A DNA stretch of 64,000 nt from Arthrobacter sp. Soil782. GTDB taxonomy: Bacteria > Actinomycetota > Actinomycetes > Actinomycetales > Micrococcaceae. The notes below the pieces were generated by a model. It ran no database searches, was not told the origin of the DNA, and saw nothing but the letters and a program-made list of their open reading frames with translations. The position numbers and the translations under genes were made by a program. Shown here piece after piece: positions 42,596-51,559 of the stretch. The first letter of the stretch is position 1; every line of letters starts with the position of its first letter. The stretch is from NCBI RefSeq assembly GCF_001428435.1, contig NZ_LMSO01000008.1, positions 186,001 through 250,000 of the forward strand, in the 5' to 3' direction.

Positions 42596-42705
42596 CGAAC
42601 CTAAGTCTAGGGCGCGGCCTCTCCGGCGTCGCCCTTCGAGGACGCAGCTAAGCCGTGTCCACCAGTTTCGCGTACACCACCAGCATCTGACCAACGACGG
42701 CGGCG

Positions 42706-43203
42706 CTAGCCTTCCGTCGGAAGGTCGACCGTGTCATTCAGGCTCAGGCACTGCTCTGTCTGCTCGACCTGCGAAACAGCGCCTCCGAGGTCAACCAAAA
42801 CGGTGCTGGAAGCGACCTGGTTCGGGTCGAAGAGGATCTCGACGGCGGGATTGCGCCCATACGTGGTGGCCGTCCAGATGTCCGTCTCGGTGGATTCCTG
42901 GATGATCCAGTCGACGTCGTTCACTGAGGCGCAGGCGTCTGTGGTGGGTCCCGGTACCTGGACACCGCACCGCAGCACGATCTGCGATGGGTCGCCCCAT
43001 GCTGCAGTTGCCTGGCTGTTGGTCTCCCGTAGTTCGTTGCCGGCCACCTGATCAGGCAGAGCGATCATGACGCTCGCGCAGGACGGATTGACCGCGTCGG
43101 CTGCGGCATCGACGTCGACAATAGGGGAGCAGGCGCTCAAGGCCGCCACGAGCAGAGCACCCGGCCCGGCAACGCGCACGAAAGCTCGCAGATTCGAAGG
43201 CAT
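42706..43203 (-). CDS. DUF3515 lipoprotein
   Basis: The 165-residue product carries a lipoprotein signal (GALLVAALSACSPIVD, lipobox LSAC). The mature part has SCASVMIALPDQVAGNELRETN, AAWGDPSQIVLRCGV and a PAVEILFDPNQV region that identify DUF3515. The gene commonly lies between ddl and thiL in actinobacteria, as here although with insertions. It is probably envelope-associated; its function is unknown. Confidence 0.88.
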   Translation of the reverse strand: MPSNLRAFVRVAGPGALLVAALSACSPIVDVDAAADAVNPSCASVMIALPDQVAGNELRETNSQATAAWGDPSQIVLRCGVQVPGPTTDACASVNDVDWIIQESTETDIWTATTYGRNPAVEILFDPNQVASSTVLVDLGGAVSQVEQTEQCLSLNDTVDLPTEG

Positions 43204-43223
43204 GGACCAAGCGTAGCGGGACT

Positions 43224-43538
43224 CTAAGCCTGACCCATCCGCCCGCCGGCGAGCAGGAATGAGTCCTGTAGCAACTCACCCAGCTCGTGTGTGTCGATTC
43301 CGGCAAGTCGAATCAGGACAAGTTGCGGTGAGCGATTGTGGTGGGGAGTCCAGAAATAAACTCCCGGTTCCGAACCGGCGAGAGCCTCCCTCTCGTTCGT
43401 CTTTACCGTGAGCACGCCCGGTTCCCACATGCGTGCCATCAGGGTCTTGGCGAACCACGCGGGTTGGCCCCAACTGGAGCGTTCGGTGACGCCCGGCAGA
43501 GATAGACTCAATCTCCGGACGTCCGCTTCGGTAGGCAT
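43224..43538 (-). CDS. MmcQ/YjbR-family protein
   Basis: The 104-residue product shows the YjbR order: ADVRRLSLSLPGVTERSSWGQPAWF, a strand FAKTLMARMWEPGVLTVK, and the C-terminal block IDTHELGELLQDSFLLAGG. These proteins have a double-wing DNA-binding-like fold but unknown roles. It lies between DUF3515 and the MFS gene, all on the minus strand. Confidence 0.87.
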   Translation of the reverse strand: MPTEADVRRLSLSLPGVTERSSWGQPAWFAKTLMARMWEPGVLTVKTNEREALAGSEPGVYFWTPHHNRSPQLVLIRLAGIDTHELGELLQDSFLLAGGRMGQA

Positions 43539-43580
43539 GCCCTACTGTTACACCGAAGGACTGGCCAGGGCCAGCGAAAG

Positions 43581-44831
43581 TCAGGATTCGACGTCGGCTG
43601 CGTCTATTGCCTTGTCGGTGACAATCGGCATCAGAGCCAGCAGGGCCAGCGTCAGCACTCCCATGATTCCGAACATTGCCTGAAGTCCAAGCCACGTCGC
43701 AAGAAGACCGCCGGCCGCTGCGCCCAGCGGCATGGTGCCCCAGGCGAGGAGACGGTAGGCGCTGTTGACGCGCCCCAGCAGGCGATTGGGCGTGATGCGC
43801 TGCCGGAGGGAGACGGTGATGACATTCCAGAGCATGACCAGCACCCCGCCCACGAAGAACACGAAGCCAAGGATGTAGGGGTTGTCCGTGAGCGCAGGCG
43901 CGCCCACAAAGAACGATCCGCCGAAAATCGTCAGCGCCAGCGACTTTGACCGGCCCAGTTTCCGCTCCGCCCACTCCGAGATGAAAGAGCCGAGAAGTGC
44001 GCCGATCGCCGAGGTTGTGAGGAGCACTCCAAAGCCGACCTCTGAAAGTTGCATCGCTGACGACGGTCCGACGGCAAAGAGCACGAGCAGGGCAAAGGCC
44101 GCACTCGAGGCAAAGTTGAAGGTGCCGGTCATGACGGCGAGCGTGCGCAGGATCTTCTGGTGCCAGAGGAAGCGTAAGCCCTCGGCGATGTCGTGCCGCA
44201 GCGTCGTTTTTTGTTCCCGTTCGATCCGGAAGTTTCCTCGCACCAGGAACAGCGAACCCACGGCTGCGAGCCACAGGACGGCTGGAACTGCGAACCCGCC
44301 GATTACCCCGGCTGCCACGAGCAGCCCGCCCAACGGCGGACCAATGAACTGGTTGGTGGTCAGTTCAACGGCGTAGAGCCGCCCGTTGGCCCGTGAAAGC
44401 TGATCGCGGTGCACCAGCTGCGGCATGATGGACTGCGCGGACGTGTCATACAACGTTTCAGCGACCCCCACCAGCAGTGCGATGACATAAAGGGCCCAGA
44501 TCGAGCCGAGATCGAGCAGGATCACCCCGAGGAGCATGGCCGGTAGGGTTGCCCGGGTGAGATTGGCGACGAGCATCAGCCGACGGCGGTCCAGGCGGTC
44601 CGCAAGGGCGCCGGCTGTCAGCGCAAAGAGAAGCCATGGCAGGGTAGCGACGAACGACACCCCGGCGATCAGGGTGGGCGACTGCGTGAACTGGATGGCA
44701 AGCAGTGGCAGCGCAATCTTGAACACACCGTCGGCGAGGTTTGAGAGACCGGATGATGTCCATAGCTTCCAGTAGGAAGCGCCGAGCGGCGCACGGGCCT
44801 GTTCATTGACCTGCACTGATTCGCTAACCAT
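43581..44831 (-). CDS. MFS transporter (enterobactin/macrolide exporter-like)
   Basis: The 416-residue protein has 12 predicted membrane helices. MFS marks include TAGALADRLDRRRLMLVANLTRA and, after it, the conserved loop DTSAQSIMPQLVHRDQLSRANG. This combination with a central LFLVRGNFRIERE segment is usual for the MFS_3 group of drug or siderophore exporters. The substrate is not apparent. It is divergent from the LCP gene with 119 bases between, which must hold both promoters. Confidence 0.9.
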   Translation of the reverse strand: MVSESVQVNEQARAPLGASYWKLWTSSGLSNLADGVFKIALPLLAIQFTQSPTLIAGVSFVATLPWLLFALTAGALADRLDRRRLMLVANLTRATLPAMLLGVILLDLGSIWALYVIALLVGVAETLYDTSAQSIMPQLVHRDQLSRANGRLYAVELTTNQFIGPPLGGLLVAAGVIGGFAVPAVLWLAAVGSLFLVRGNFRIEREQKTTLRHDIAEGLRFLWHQKILRTLAVMTGTFNFASSAAFALLVLFAVGPSSAMQLSEVGFGVLLTTSAIGALLGSFISEWAERKLGRSKSLALTIFGGSFFVGAPALTDNPYILGFVFFVGGVLVMLWNVITVSLRQRITPNRLLGRVNSAYRLLAWGTMPLGAAAGGLLATWLGLQAMFGIMGVLTLALLALMPIVTDKAIDAADVES

Positions 44832-44950
44832 GGGTGAACAGTCCCACAGCGATTGGGAAAACTCAAGGACAAGGGGAGGGAGTTGCTCAGGAACCTCTCC
44901 GACCCGCTCGGTAGCATAGGCCCCAGCAACTATGGCAGGGAGCGTCCGTA

Positions 44951-45979
44951 TTGACCACGCATGACTACACTGATCCCGTTCCGCGACGCGTCACGAAGAA
45001 AAAGCGGCCGCTGCGCACGGCCGTGCTGGTGCTGCTCGGCGTCGTTCTCGCACTTTCGGCACTTCTTGCCGGCTACCTGGTCAGCCTCGCCATAGCGTTC
45101 GAGACCAAAACGAACACCATCGAACCAGCGTTTCCGGACTCGTCAACGCGGCCCGAGCGTACAGCGGCCGCAGAAGGCGCCATGAACATCCTGCTGATGG
45201 GCAGTGACGCGAGGCCGGAGGCATCCGAGGACGGATTTACCGATTCCCGATCCGACACCATGATGCTTGTGCACATCCCTGCGGACCGGGAGAACGTTTA
45301 TGTCATGTCAATCCTGCGCGATACCTGGACGGAAATCCCCGGGCACGGCGAGAACAAGATCAACGCTGCGATCTCGCTCGGAGGAGTGCCGCTGGTTGTC
45401 CAGACCGTCGAGAACATGTTTGATGCGCCCGTTGATCACGTGATGATCGTCGACTTCGAGGGTTTCAAAGGCCTCACGGACGCCCTGGGAGGAGTGACGG
45501 TCGACAATCCCATTGCTTTCGAGTCCGAAGGAACAGAGGGGGAGTTCTTCGAACAGGGCCCGGTCACGCTCGACGGCGAGTCGGCATTGAAGTTCGTGCG
45601 TGAACGCAAGGCGTTCAGCGACGGTGACTTTCAGCGGGTACAGAACCAGCAGCTCTTCATCAAGGGCATTATGTCCGAACTGTTGAGTGCCGAGACCTTC
45701 ACCAACCCCGTGAAGCTCAGCCGGGTCGTGAATGAAATATCCCCCTACCTGAGTGTCGACGCGGACTTCGGCGCACTGACTGCCGGTTCCCTCGCGCTCG
45801 GTATGTGGCAGGTCCGGTCCGAGGACGTCGTCTTCTTCACGCTGCCGAATCTGGGAGTCGGAACTTCGCCGGACGGCCAGTCCATTGTCGTGAAGGATGA
45901 GGAAGCAATAGCCCGCATCGCTGAGGCACTCGATCAGGGAACACTGGGGGAGTATGTGGACAGCACCAGCGCAGGCTAG
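44951..45979 (+). CDS. LytR-CpsA-Psr (LCP) family cell-wall ligase
   Basis: The 342-residue protein begins at TTG 44951 with GGGAG upstream. After a basic stretch (RRVTKKKRPLR) comes a membrane anchor (TAVLVLLGVVLALSALLAGYLVSLA). The extracytoplasmic LCP domain shows NILLMGSDARP, SRSDTMMLVHIPADRENVYVM, SILRDTWTEIPGHGENKINAA and FVRERKAFSDGDFQRVQNQQLF, containing the catalytic Asp/Arg residues. LCP enzymes attach teichoic acids, capsules or arabinogalactan-type polymers to peptidoglycan. Overlaps dedA-like gene by 26 bases. Confidence 0.95.
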   Translation: MTTHDYTDPVPRRVTKKKRPLRTAVLVLLGVVLALSALLAGYLVSLAIAFETKTNTIEPAFPDSSTRPERTAAAEGAMNILLMGSDARPEASEDGFTDSRSDTMMLVHIPADRENVYVMSILRDTWTEIPGHGENKINAAISLGGVPLVVQTVENMFDAPVDHVMIVDFEGFKGLTDALGGVTVDNPIAFESEGTEGEFFEQGPVTLDGESALKFVRERKAFSDGDFQRVQNQQLFIKGIMSELLSAETFTNPVKLSRVVNEISPYLSVDADFGALTAGSLALGMWQVRSEDVVFFTLPNLGVGTSPDGQSIVVKDEEAIARIAEALDQGTLGEYVDSTSAG

Positions 45980-46607
45980 TACGGTCGGAGCCCAGGATCA
46001 GTCAGGGCTGACCGGAGTCATCACGGATGTCATGAGTGCGCTCGGCGAGATTGGTGTCGGCGTACTCGTGCTCCTGGAAACGGTCTTTCCTCCGATCCCG
46101 AGTGAAGTCGTCCTGCCGCTTGCGGGCTTCCTGTCCCAGCAAGGCGAGATGAACGCGGTGCTTGTACTCGCGCTTGCAACCCTTGGTAGCTTCATCGGCG
46201 CTCTGCTCCTGTATCTGCTCGGTGCGAAGCTGGGCGAGGAACGGGTGGTGCGCGGGCTCTCCAGGCTGCCGCTGGTGGACCGCGACGACTTCGAGCGGGC
46301 GGCGCGCTGGTTTCACCGCCATGGTCGTTCGGCAGTCTTCTTCGGCCGGTTGATACCGGGTGTCAGGAGCCTGATTTCCCTACCGGCGGGTGCCGAACAC
46401 ATGCCGCTGGCCACGTTCACTCTCTTCACCGTCTCAGGAAGTCTGCTGTGGAATGTGCTGCTCATCGGCCTGGGCTATTTCCTCGGAACCCAGTACCACC
46501 TTGTTGACCAGTACTCCCAGTACTTTGACCTTCTTCTTTATGCGGCTCTCGCCGCTTTTCTCGGTTGGCTCATCTTCCGACGGGTACGACGACGGAGGGC
46601 CGGCTAG
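45954..46607 (+). CDS. DedA-family membrane protein
   Basis: ATG 45954 is preceded by GGGGGAG and lies inside the end of the LCP gene. The 217-residue protein has the SNARE-associated/DedA core: VLLETVFPPIPSEVVLPLAGFL, GSFIGALLLYLLGAKLGEE, GRSAVFFGRLIPGVRSLISLPAG and a C-terminal helix pair with a basic end (RRVRRRRAG). DedA proteins are implicated in lipid carrier (undecaprenyl phosphate) or phospholipid flipping, consistent with an LCP neighbour. Confidence 0.93.
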   Translation: MWTAPAQASTVGAQDQSGLTGVITDVMSALGEIGVGVLVLLETVFPPIPSEVVLPLAGFLSQQGEMNAVLVLALATLGSFIGALLLYLLGAKLGEERVVRGLSRLPLVDRDDFERAARWFHRHGRSAVFFGRLIPGVRSLISLPAGAEHMPLATFTLFTVSGSLLWNVLLIGLGYFLGTQYHLVDQYSQYFDLLLYAALAAFLGWLIFRRVRRRRAG

Positions 46608-46693
46608 TCCCGCGGCTCCCATTCCTGTGGGTGCTGACTGCCCTTGTCCACAGGCAACACCCGAATGTGCGGGGTGCAAAGTACGGTGGAAGT

Positions 46694-47698
46694 ATGCCAC
46701 TTACCGTCGGCCAGCTGAGCGAATTTGCCCTGCTCGAACGCATTCTGCCGCGTCTTCACAGCCCTGTTGGCAGACCCTCAAGTGTGCTTCTCGGCCCGGG
46801 GGATGACGCCGCCATTGTTGCCGCTGCGGACGCACGGGTGCTCATTTCCATCGATACCCAGGTCCAGGACATGGATTTTCGGCTGCATTGGCCCAATGGA
46901 TACAGCACCACCGGGTTTGACGTCGGGTGGAAGGCCGCCGCGCAGAACCTGAGTGACATCAACGCGATGGGTGGTCGTGCCACCTCTCTCGTCGTCAGTC
47001 TCACACTGCCCGGGAACACAACGGTCGAGTGGGTTGAGGACCTAGCGGACGGCCTCACGGCGGCAATTCATGAGCTGAGGGCTTCCACCTGTGCAGTAGT
47101 CGGGGGTGACCTGGGGCGTGGAACCGAGATTTCGGTCACTGCGGCGGTTACGGGATCACTGGACGGGCGCACTCCGGTGCTGCGGTCAGGAGCGCAGCCG
47201 GGAGACGTCGTCATACTAGCCGGAACGGTCGGGCGCGCCGCGGCAGGATTGGCGCTGCTGGAGTCCGTACATGAATACAGTTCGCTGGAAGAGAAACTAC
47301 GTGGGTTCATTCGTGCGCAGTGCCGTCCGCGTCCGCCGCTGGAGTCGGGACCAGCTGCCGCAGCGGCCGGTGCAACCGCAATGATGGATGTTTCCGATGG
47401 CCTGGTGCGTGATGCAGGAAGGATCGCAGCCGCCAGCTCCGTACGCATTGACCTGGATCCCGAAGCCCTGCGGTATCTCGGCGAACCGCTTCGCGGAGCC
47501 GCGAGTCTGCTGGGAATGGACCCGCTGGAATGGGTTCTGGGCGGGGGCGAGGACCATGGGCTGCTGGCCACCGTTAACCCAAACGTTATGCCGCTGGCAG
47601 GATTCACTACGGTAGGCTCGGTAGAGGCCGGACATGCCGAAGTGACCGTCGGGTCACAGTCTCCAGCCAACGTGGGATGGGATCACTTTGCAGACTAA
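46694..47698 (+). CDS. thiL: Thiamine-monophosphate kinase
   Basis: ATG 46694 (MPLTVGQLSEFALLERI) is preceded by GGTGGA; the longer frame is unlikely. The 334-residue enzyme phosphorylates thiamine phosphate to the pyrophosphate. Marks are LLGPGDDAAIV, SIDTQVQDMDF, DVGWKAAAQNLSDINAMGGRA, VGGDLGRGTEISVTA, MMDVSDGLVRDAGRIA and GGGEDHGLLATV, all metal or nucleotide sites of ThiL. The next gene's TTG start overlaps its stop by 11 bases. Confidence 0.95.
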   Translation: MPLTVGQLSEFALLERILPRLHSPVGRPSSVLLGPGDDAAIVAAADARVLISIDTQVQDMDFRLHWPNGYSTTGFDVGWKAAAQNLSDINAMGGRATSLVVSLTLPGNTTVEWVEDLADGLTAAIHELRASTCAVVGGDLGRGTEISVTAAVTGSLDGRTPVLRSGAQPGDVVILAGTVGRAAAGLALLESVHEYSSLEEKLRGFIRAQCRPRPPLESGPAAAAAGATAMMDVSDGLVRDAGRIAAASSVRIDLDPEALRYLGEPLRGAASLLGMDPLEWVLGGGEDHGLLATVNPNVMPLAGFTTVGSVEAGHAEVTVGSQSPANVGWDHFAD

Positions 47699-48695
47699 AA
47701 TCACCGCAAACGCGACTGCGATGAAGCGATGGTTGAGCAAGGCCGAAGTCTCCCTTGGCAACCACAGTGACCGCCTCAATGCCATCAACATTTTTCCTGT
47801 AGCTGACGGGGACACCGGCACCAACCTTTACCTGACTGTTCGGGCAGCTGCGCAGGCTGCAGCGGATCATGACACCCATGACCTCGGTGACCTGCTGAAG
47901 GTTGCCGGACAGGCCGCCATGGAAGATGCGCGCGGCAATTCCGGGACGCTCTTTGCCGTCTTCCTGTCCGCAATAGCAGAGCCGCTGCACGGGGCATCCC
48001 GTCTCTCAGGGCCGTTGTTGGCCACCGCACTGAACCGCGCGCAGATCCGCAGCTGGTCGGCGCTCAGTGACCCTGTTCCCGGCACCATGCTTTCGGTGCT
48101 TGAGGCCGCATCGATCGGAGCTGCCACCGTGGACCAGGCCAACGAGGGAGATGACAGTAACCACGCCCTCGCCATGACTCTGCAAGGAGCAGTGGAGGCG
48201 GCGCTTGAGGCTGTCGTGCAGACTGAGAGCCAGCTTGGCGCACTCACTGAAGCGAAAGTGGTTGATGCCGGTGGTGTGGGGTTCCTGCTCATCATGGATG
48301 CGCTCCGCGCGGCCTCACTCGGTGAAGAGTTGCAGGACGAACTGCTTGACGGCCTTCATGGCTATGACGTCCAGGCGCCCCACATCCACAAAGGGATGCC
48401 GGCCGAGGGCGTCGAGGTCATGTGTACCATCAACCTCAGCCCGCTGGACGCTGCAACCCTTCGGCTTCACCTCGATGAGGTGGGAGATTCCGTCATTATG
48501 AGCGCAGTAACGGAGGTCGAGGAGGGCTATCGCTGGCGCGTGCACGTCCACGTTCCCGAAGCTGCCCTGGCACTCAGATACATCGAAGAAGCGGGGCAGC
48601 CCAGTCACATCGCCGTGACCCAGCTCGCCGGCGCCGGTGCTGTCAGCCCCCAGGAACCGGGGTACTTCGAGCAACAGGAACGTTACGGGTCCTGA
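47688..48695 (+). CDS. DAK-phosphatase (DhaL) domain protein, FakA-like N-terminal part
   Basis: The TTG start at 47688 overlaps the thiL stop. The 335-residue product has the DhaL nucleotide-binding block NAINIFPVADGDTGTNLYLT, LLKVAGQAAMEDARGNSGTLFAVFLSAIAE, and DAGGVGFLLIMDALRAA, as in fatty acid kinase FakA, but then only a short C-terminal part (MCTINLSPLDAATLRLHLDEVGDSV). FakA usually reaches about 550 residues, so this is the short actinobacterial form. In many genomes such a gene sits directly upstream of recG. Confidence 0.9.
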   Translation: MQTKITANATAMKRWLSKAEVSLGNHSDRLNAINIFPVADGDTGTNLYLTVRAAAQAAADHDTHDLGDLLKVAGQAAMEDARGNSGTLFAVFLSAIAEPLHGASRLSGPLLATALNRAQIRSWSALSDPVPGTMLSVLEAASIGAATVDQANEGDDSNHALAMTLQGAVEAALEAVVQTESQLGALTEAKVVDAGGVGFLLIMDALRAASLGEELQDELLDGLHGYDVQAPHIHKGMPAEGVEVMCTINLSPLDAATLRLHLDEVGDSVIMSAVTEVEEGYRWRVHVHVPEAALALRYIEEAGQPSHIAVTQLAGAGAVSPQEPGYFEQQERYGS

Positions 48696-48802
48696 CGTCG
48701 GTCCGCGGTCATCCGCCGCAGGTACCGCTCGTTCGGCGCTAGGCTGGAACCGGAAGCGCGTCGCAGGCGCTCCGCCTGCCACCGAAGGACGGAAACCGCA
48801 CG

Positions 48803-50005
48803 ATGCCCACTGCCACCCGAAAAGCGACAGAACAATCCTCCCGTTTCGGGGTCGCCTTCATCGGCGTTCTGCTCATCGCCGTCAACCTTCGGGTATCTTT
48901 TGTCAGCGTTGGGCCGGTTCTCGGGAATATCAGCAGCGACCTTCAACTTTCGAGTGCCGCAGCAGGATTCCTCACGGGTCTGCCGCTTATCGCATTCGCG
49001 GTCTTTTCACCCGTAGCTCCGGCGTTCGCTTCCCGGCTCGGACTTGATCGGGCGCTTTGGCTGTCCCTGCTGATCCTTGCGTCAGGCATAGTGCTCCGTT
49101 CCATACCGGTGTCGGGCCTGATTTGGGTGGGCACCGCCTTGATCGGCCTCGCCATCGCGTTTCTCAACGTCCTTGTCCCTTCCCTCCTGAAGCGGGACTT
49201 TCCAACCAGGGTCAGCCAGATCACCGGCAGTTACACAGCAACACAAGCCGCGTTCGCCGCGATCGGGGCCGCCGTCGTCGTTCCGGTGGCACAGACGTCG
49301 CCCGCCGGATGGCGGCTGGCGCTCGGAATTTGGGTGGGACTGGCGTTGATTGCCATGGCAGTCCTCCTGCCCTGGCTGCGCAGACACGCCTCTGACACCG
49401 TGCGCACCTCAAAACCCGAGGCGACTTACCGGTCGCCGTGGTCTTCGGCGTTGGGTTGGCAGGTGACGGTGTTCATGGGACTGCAGTCAATCGCCTTCTA
49501 CGTTCTGATGGCCTGGTTGCCGACCATCGAGCAAAGCCGCGGCGTTTCGGCGACAACGGCGGGGCTGCACCTGTCCGTGTTCCTTCTTGTCAGCGTATTC
49601 GCCAGCCTTGCTGCCGGCGGAATCCTTCATCGGGGTGCAGACCAGCGAATGATGTCCTTCACCAGCGGTGCACTCACTTTCGTGACGTTTGTCGGGCTGG
49701 CGGTTGCGCCGGACCTCACATTGCTGTGGGTGCTCCTGGGAGCGATTGGATGCGGAAGCCTGATTGTCATCGCTCTGTCACTCTTCAGCCTGCGGACGAT
49801 CAACTATCCGCAGGCCGCAGCCTTATCCGGCATGGCGCAGTCCGTCGGCTATGGCCTCGGCGCGGTTGGACCGGTCATGTTCGGTGGCCTGCGTGATCTC
49901 AGTGGCGACTGGACGCTTCCGCTGCTCGTGACTGCAGCCATCATGGCAATGTTGGCCCTGACGGGCGTGCTCGCTGGGCGGGACCGGGTGATTAGCGGCC
50001 CTTAA
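48803..50005 (+). CDS. MFS transporter (CynX/NimT-like)
   Basis: The 400-residue membrane protein shows the CynX pattern: VAFIGVLLIAVNLRVSFVSVGPVLGNI at the N-terminus, ASRLGLDRALWLSLLILASGIVLRSI, GLAIAFLNVLVPSLLKRDFP and FMGLQSIAFYVLMAWLPTIEQSRG. These carry cyanate, nitroimidazole or similar small anions and drugs; the substrate is not readable. It stands between the DAK gene and recG with a convergent MarR gene, a likely accessory insertion. The 107-base leader has no clear promoter. Confidence 0.9.
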   Translation: MPTATRKATEQSSRFGVAFIGVLLIAVNLRVSFVSVGPVLGNISSDLQLSSAAAGFLTGLPLIAFAVFSPVAPAFASRLGLDRALWLSLLILASGIVLRSIPVSGLIWVGTALIGLAIAFLNVLVPSLLKRDFPTRVSQITGSYTATQAAFAAIGAAVVVPVAQTSPAGWRLALGIWVGLALIAMAVLLPWLRRHASDTVRTSKPEATYRSPWSSALGWQVTVFMGLQSIAFYVLMAWLPTIEQSRGVSATTAGLHLSVFLLVSVFASLAAGGILHRGADQRMMSFTSGALTFVTFVGLAVAPDLTLLWVLLGAIGCGSLIVIALSLFSLRTINYPQAAALSGMAQSVGYGLGAVGPVMFGGLRDLSGDWTLPLLVTAAIMAMLALTGVLAGRDRVISGP

Positions 50006-50026
50006 GCACGCGGGTCTGAGGTCAAA

Positions 50027-50488
50027 CTACGCTGAAGCGGCCAGTTGCGGCTCGGGCATCGGTCCTGGAGCGAGCAGGTTGTCACGGGTGGCATTGATCA
50101 CGCTGATCAGTGCAGCGCGCAAATCTTCTTCCGCATAGCCTGCACCGCCAAAAGGTACACCTTCACCCTGCTGCACCTCATCGAGGATTGTGCGGCCCGC
50201 GGGAGTGAGTGCGACGAAAGTCACCCGGCGGTCTGACTCACTCTTCTGCCGCGTGACGAGCGCGCGCATCTCCAGCCGTTCCAGAGCTTTACCGACTGTC
50301 TGCGCCTGAACCCGCACGATCTGCGCCAACTTCACTTGGCTCATCGATCCCGCAGCGGCCAGCACTTTCAGGATTGTCACACCGGAATGTGTAACGCCGA
50401 TGCTGCGCAACCGCTCGTTGTCACGGTTTTCATTGAGCCGGGCCGCTGTGCTCAGCAGGCGGCTTGTTGACCAATACGACGTGTCCAT
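50027..50488 (-). CDS. MarR-family transcriptional regulator
   Basis: The 153-residue winged-helix protein has SIGVTHSGVTILKVLAAAG, SQVKLAQIVRVQAQTVGKALERLE, RQKSESDRRVTFVALTPAGRTIL and a helical dimer end. It is convergent with the MFS gene (21 bases between stops), which it may regulate, and divergent from the GAF-ANTAR gene. Confidence 0.92.
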   Translation of the reverse strand: MDTSYWSTSRLLSTAARLNENRDNERLRSIGVTHSGVTILKVLAAAGSMSQVKLAQIVRVQAQTVGKALERLEMRALVTRQKSESDRRVTFVALTPAGRTILDEVQQGEGVPFGGAGYAEEDLRAALISVINATRDNLLAPGPMPEPQLAASA

Positions 50489-50677
50489 GCCTTGACCTTC
50501 TAACCCCGAAAGAACGACTGCACCGGCGAAGTGCTGCCGTCTGTAACTTGACCCGGTGGGACGGCACCGGCGACGCCAGACGCTGCGGGGTACGAGACCC
50601 GTTGGAGATGCGAAGGGCGCTTAGTGAAGTATCCTATGCGATGAAAGTTGAGGTTTGAACCATTGAAAGGTGGAACC

Positions 50678-51475
50678 GTGGGCGAACTCGTCTCCTTCGA
50701 GCCTGATGAGGAGTTCGACGCACCCGGTCGGCTGACGGCGCAGACAGTGGGGACGGGTGAACGTTCGCTTCTTGAGGAGTTGCAGGATCTTGTGCTGTCC
50801 ACCACGGATATGCAGGAGTTCCTCAACGAACTTGCCGTCCTTTCAGCGCGCAGCGTCAGCGGGCACGAGGAGACCGTGCTGTGCGGCATCACCCTGTTGC
50901 GCCGCCGTCGGGCGGCGACTGTGGCCTACAACTCGGAGACTGCGAAGTCAATGGATGAACTGCAGTACGCCTTCAAGGAAGGTCCGTGCCTCACAGCAGC
51001 CAAGGAGCAGCGCACCATCGTCGTGGAGGACTTTGCTAGCGAGAGCAGGTGGCCCGAATATTCAGAGGCGGTCTCCAAATACGGGCTGCGCTCCATTCTT
51101 TCTGCTCCTTTCACCATCGGGGCGGGAGCACATGCGGCGATGAACCTGTATTCCTACCGTCCGAGTTCTTTCAGGAGCGAGGAAGTCACTTTCGCCGAGT
51201 CATACGCGCGTCAGGCGTCAAAAGGACTGCAGTTGGCTTTGCGGATGGCACACTACAGCGAGGAAGCGGACAACCGTAGCCGCGCCATGGAGTCCCGAAC
51301 CCATATCGACGTGGCAGTTGGGATCGTCATGGCGCAAAACCGCTGCTCGCAGGATGAAGCGTTCGCGATCCTGCAACGGGCCTCGAACGCACGCAACGTG
51401 AAGCTGCGCGTGATCGCCGCGGAGATTGCCCAACGGGTTTCCGGCGCGTCACCTGCAACCCACTTCGACGGGTAA
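50678..51475 (+). CDS. GAF-ANTAR regulatory protein (possible RNA antiterminator)
   Basis: GTG 50678 (VGELVSFEPDEE) has AAAGGTGG at the right distance; an ATG at 50648 lies in an unlikely extension. The 265-residue product has a GAF sensor domain (ELQYAFKEGPCLTAAKEQRTIVVEDFASESRWPEY-type, GLRSILSAPFTIGAGAHAAMNLYS) and a C-terminal ANTAR RNA-binding domain (RTHIDVAVGIVMAQNRCSQDEAFAILQRASNARNVKLRVIA-type three-helix segment). ANTAR proteins bind hairpins in nascent RNA to relieve termination. The 85 bases before recG hold no evident hairpin target. Confidence 0.92.
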   Translation: MGELVSFEPDEEFDAPGRLTAQTVGTGERSLLEELQDLVLSTTDMQEFLNELAVLSARSVSGHEETVLCGITLLRRRRAATVAYNSETAKSMDELQYAFKEGPCLTAAKEQRTIVVEDFASESRWPEYSEAVSKYGLRSILSAPFTIGAGAHAAMNLYSYRPSSFRSEEVTFAESYARQASKGLQLALRMAHYSEEADNRSRAMESRTHIDVAVGIVMAQNRCSQDEAFAILQRASNARNVKLRVIAAEIAQRVSGASPATHFDG

Positions 51476-51559
51476 CGGGATCGTCAGAGCGCGGCGCTAA
51501 GCTCGAAACTACGTCTCGCTGGTTCCTGCTGCTCAGGAAAAAGGCTTTCAGGAAGGTAT

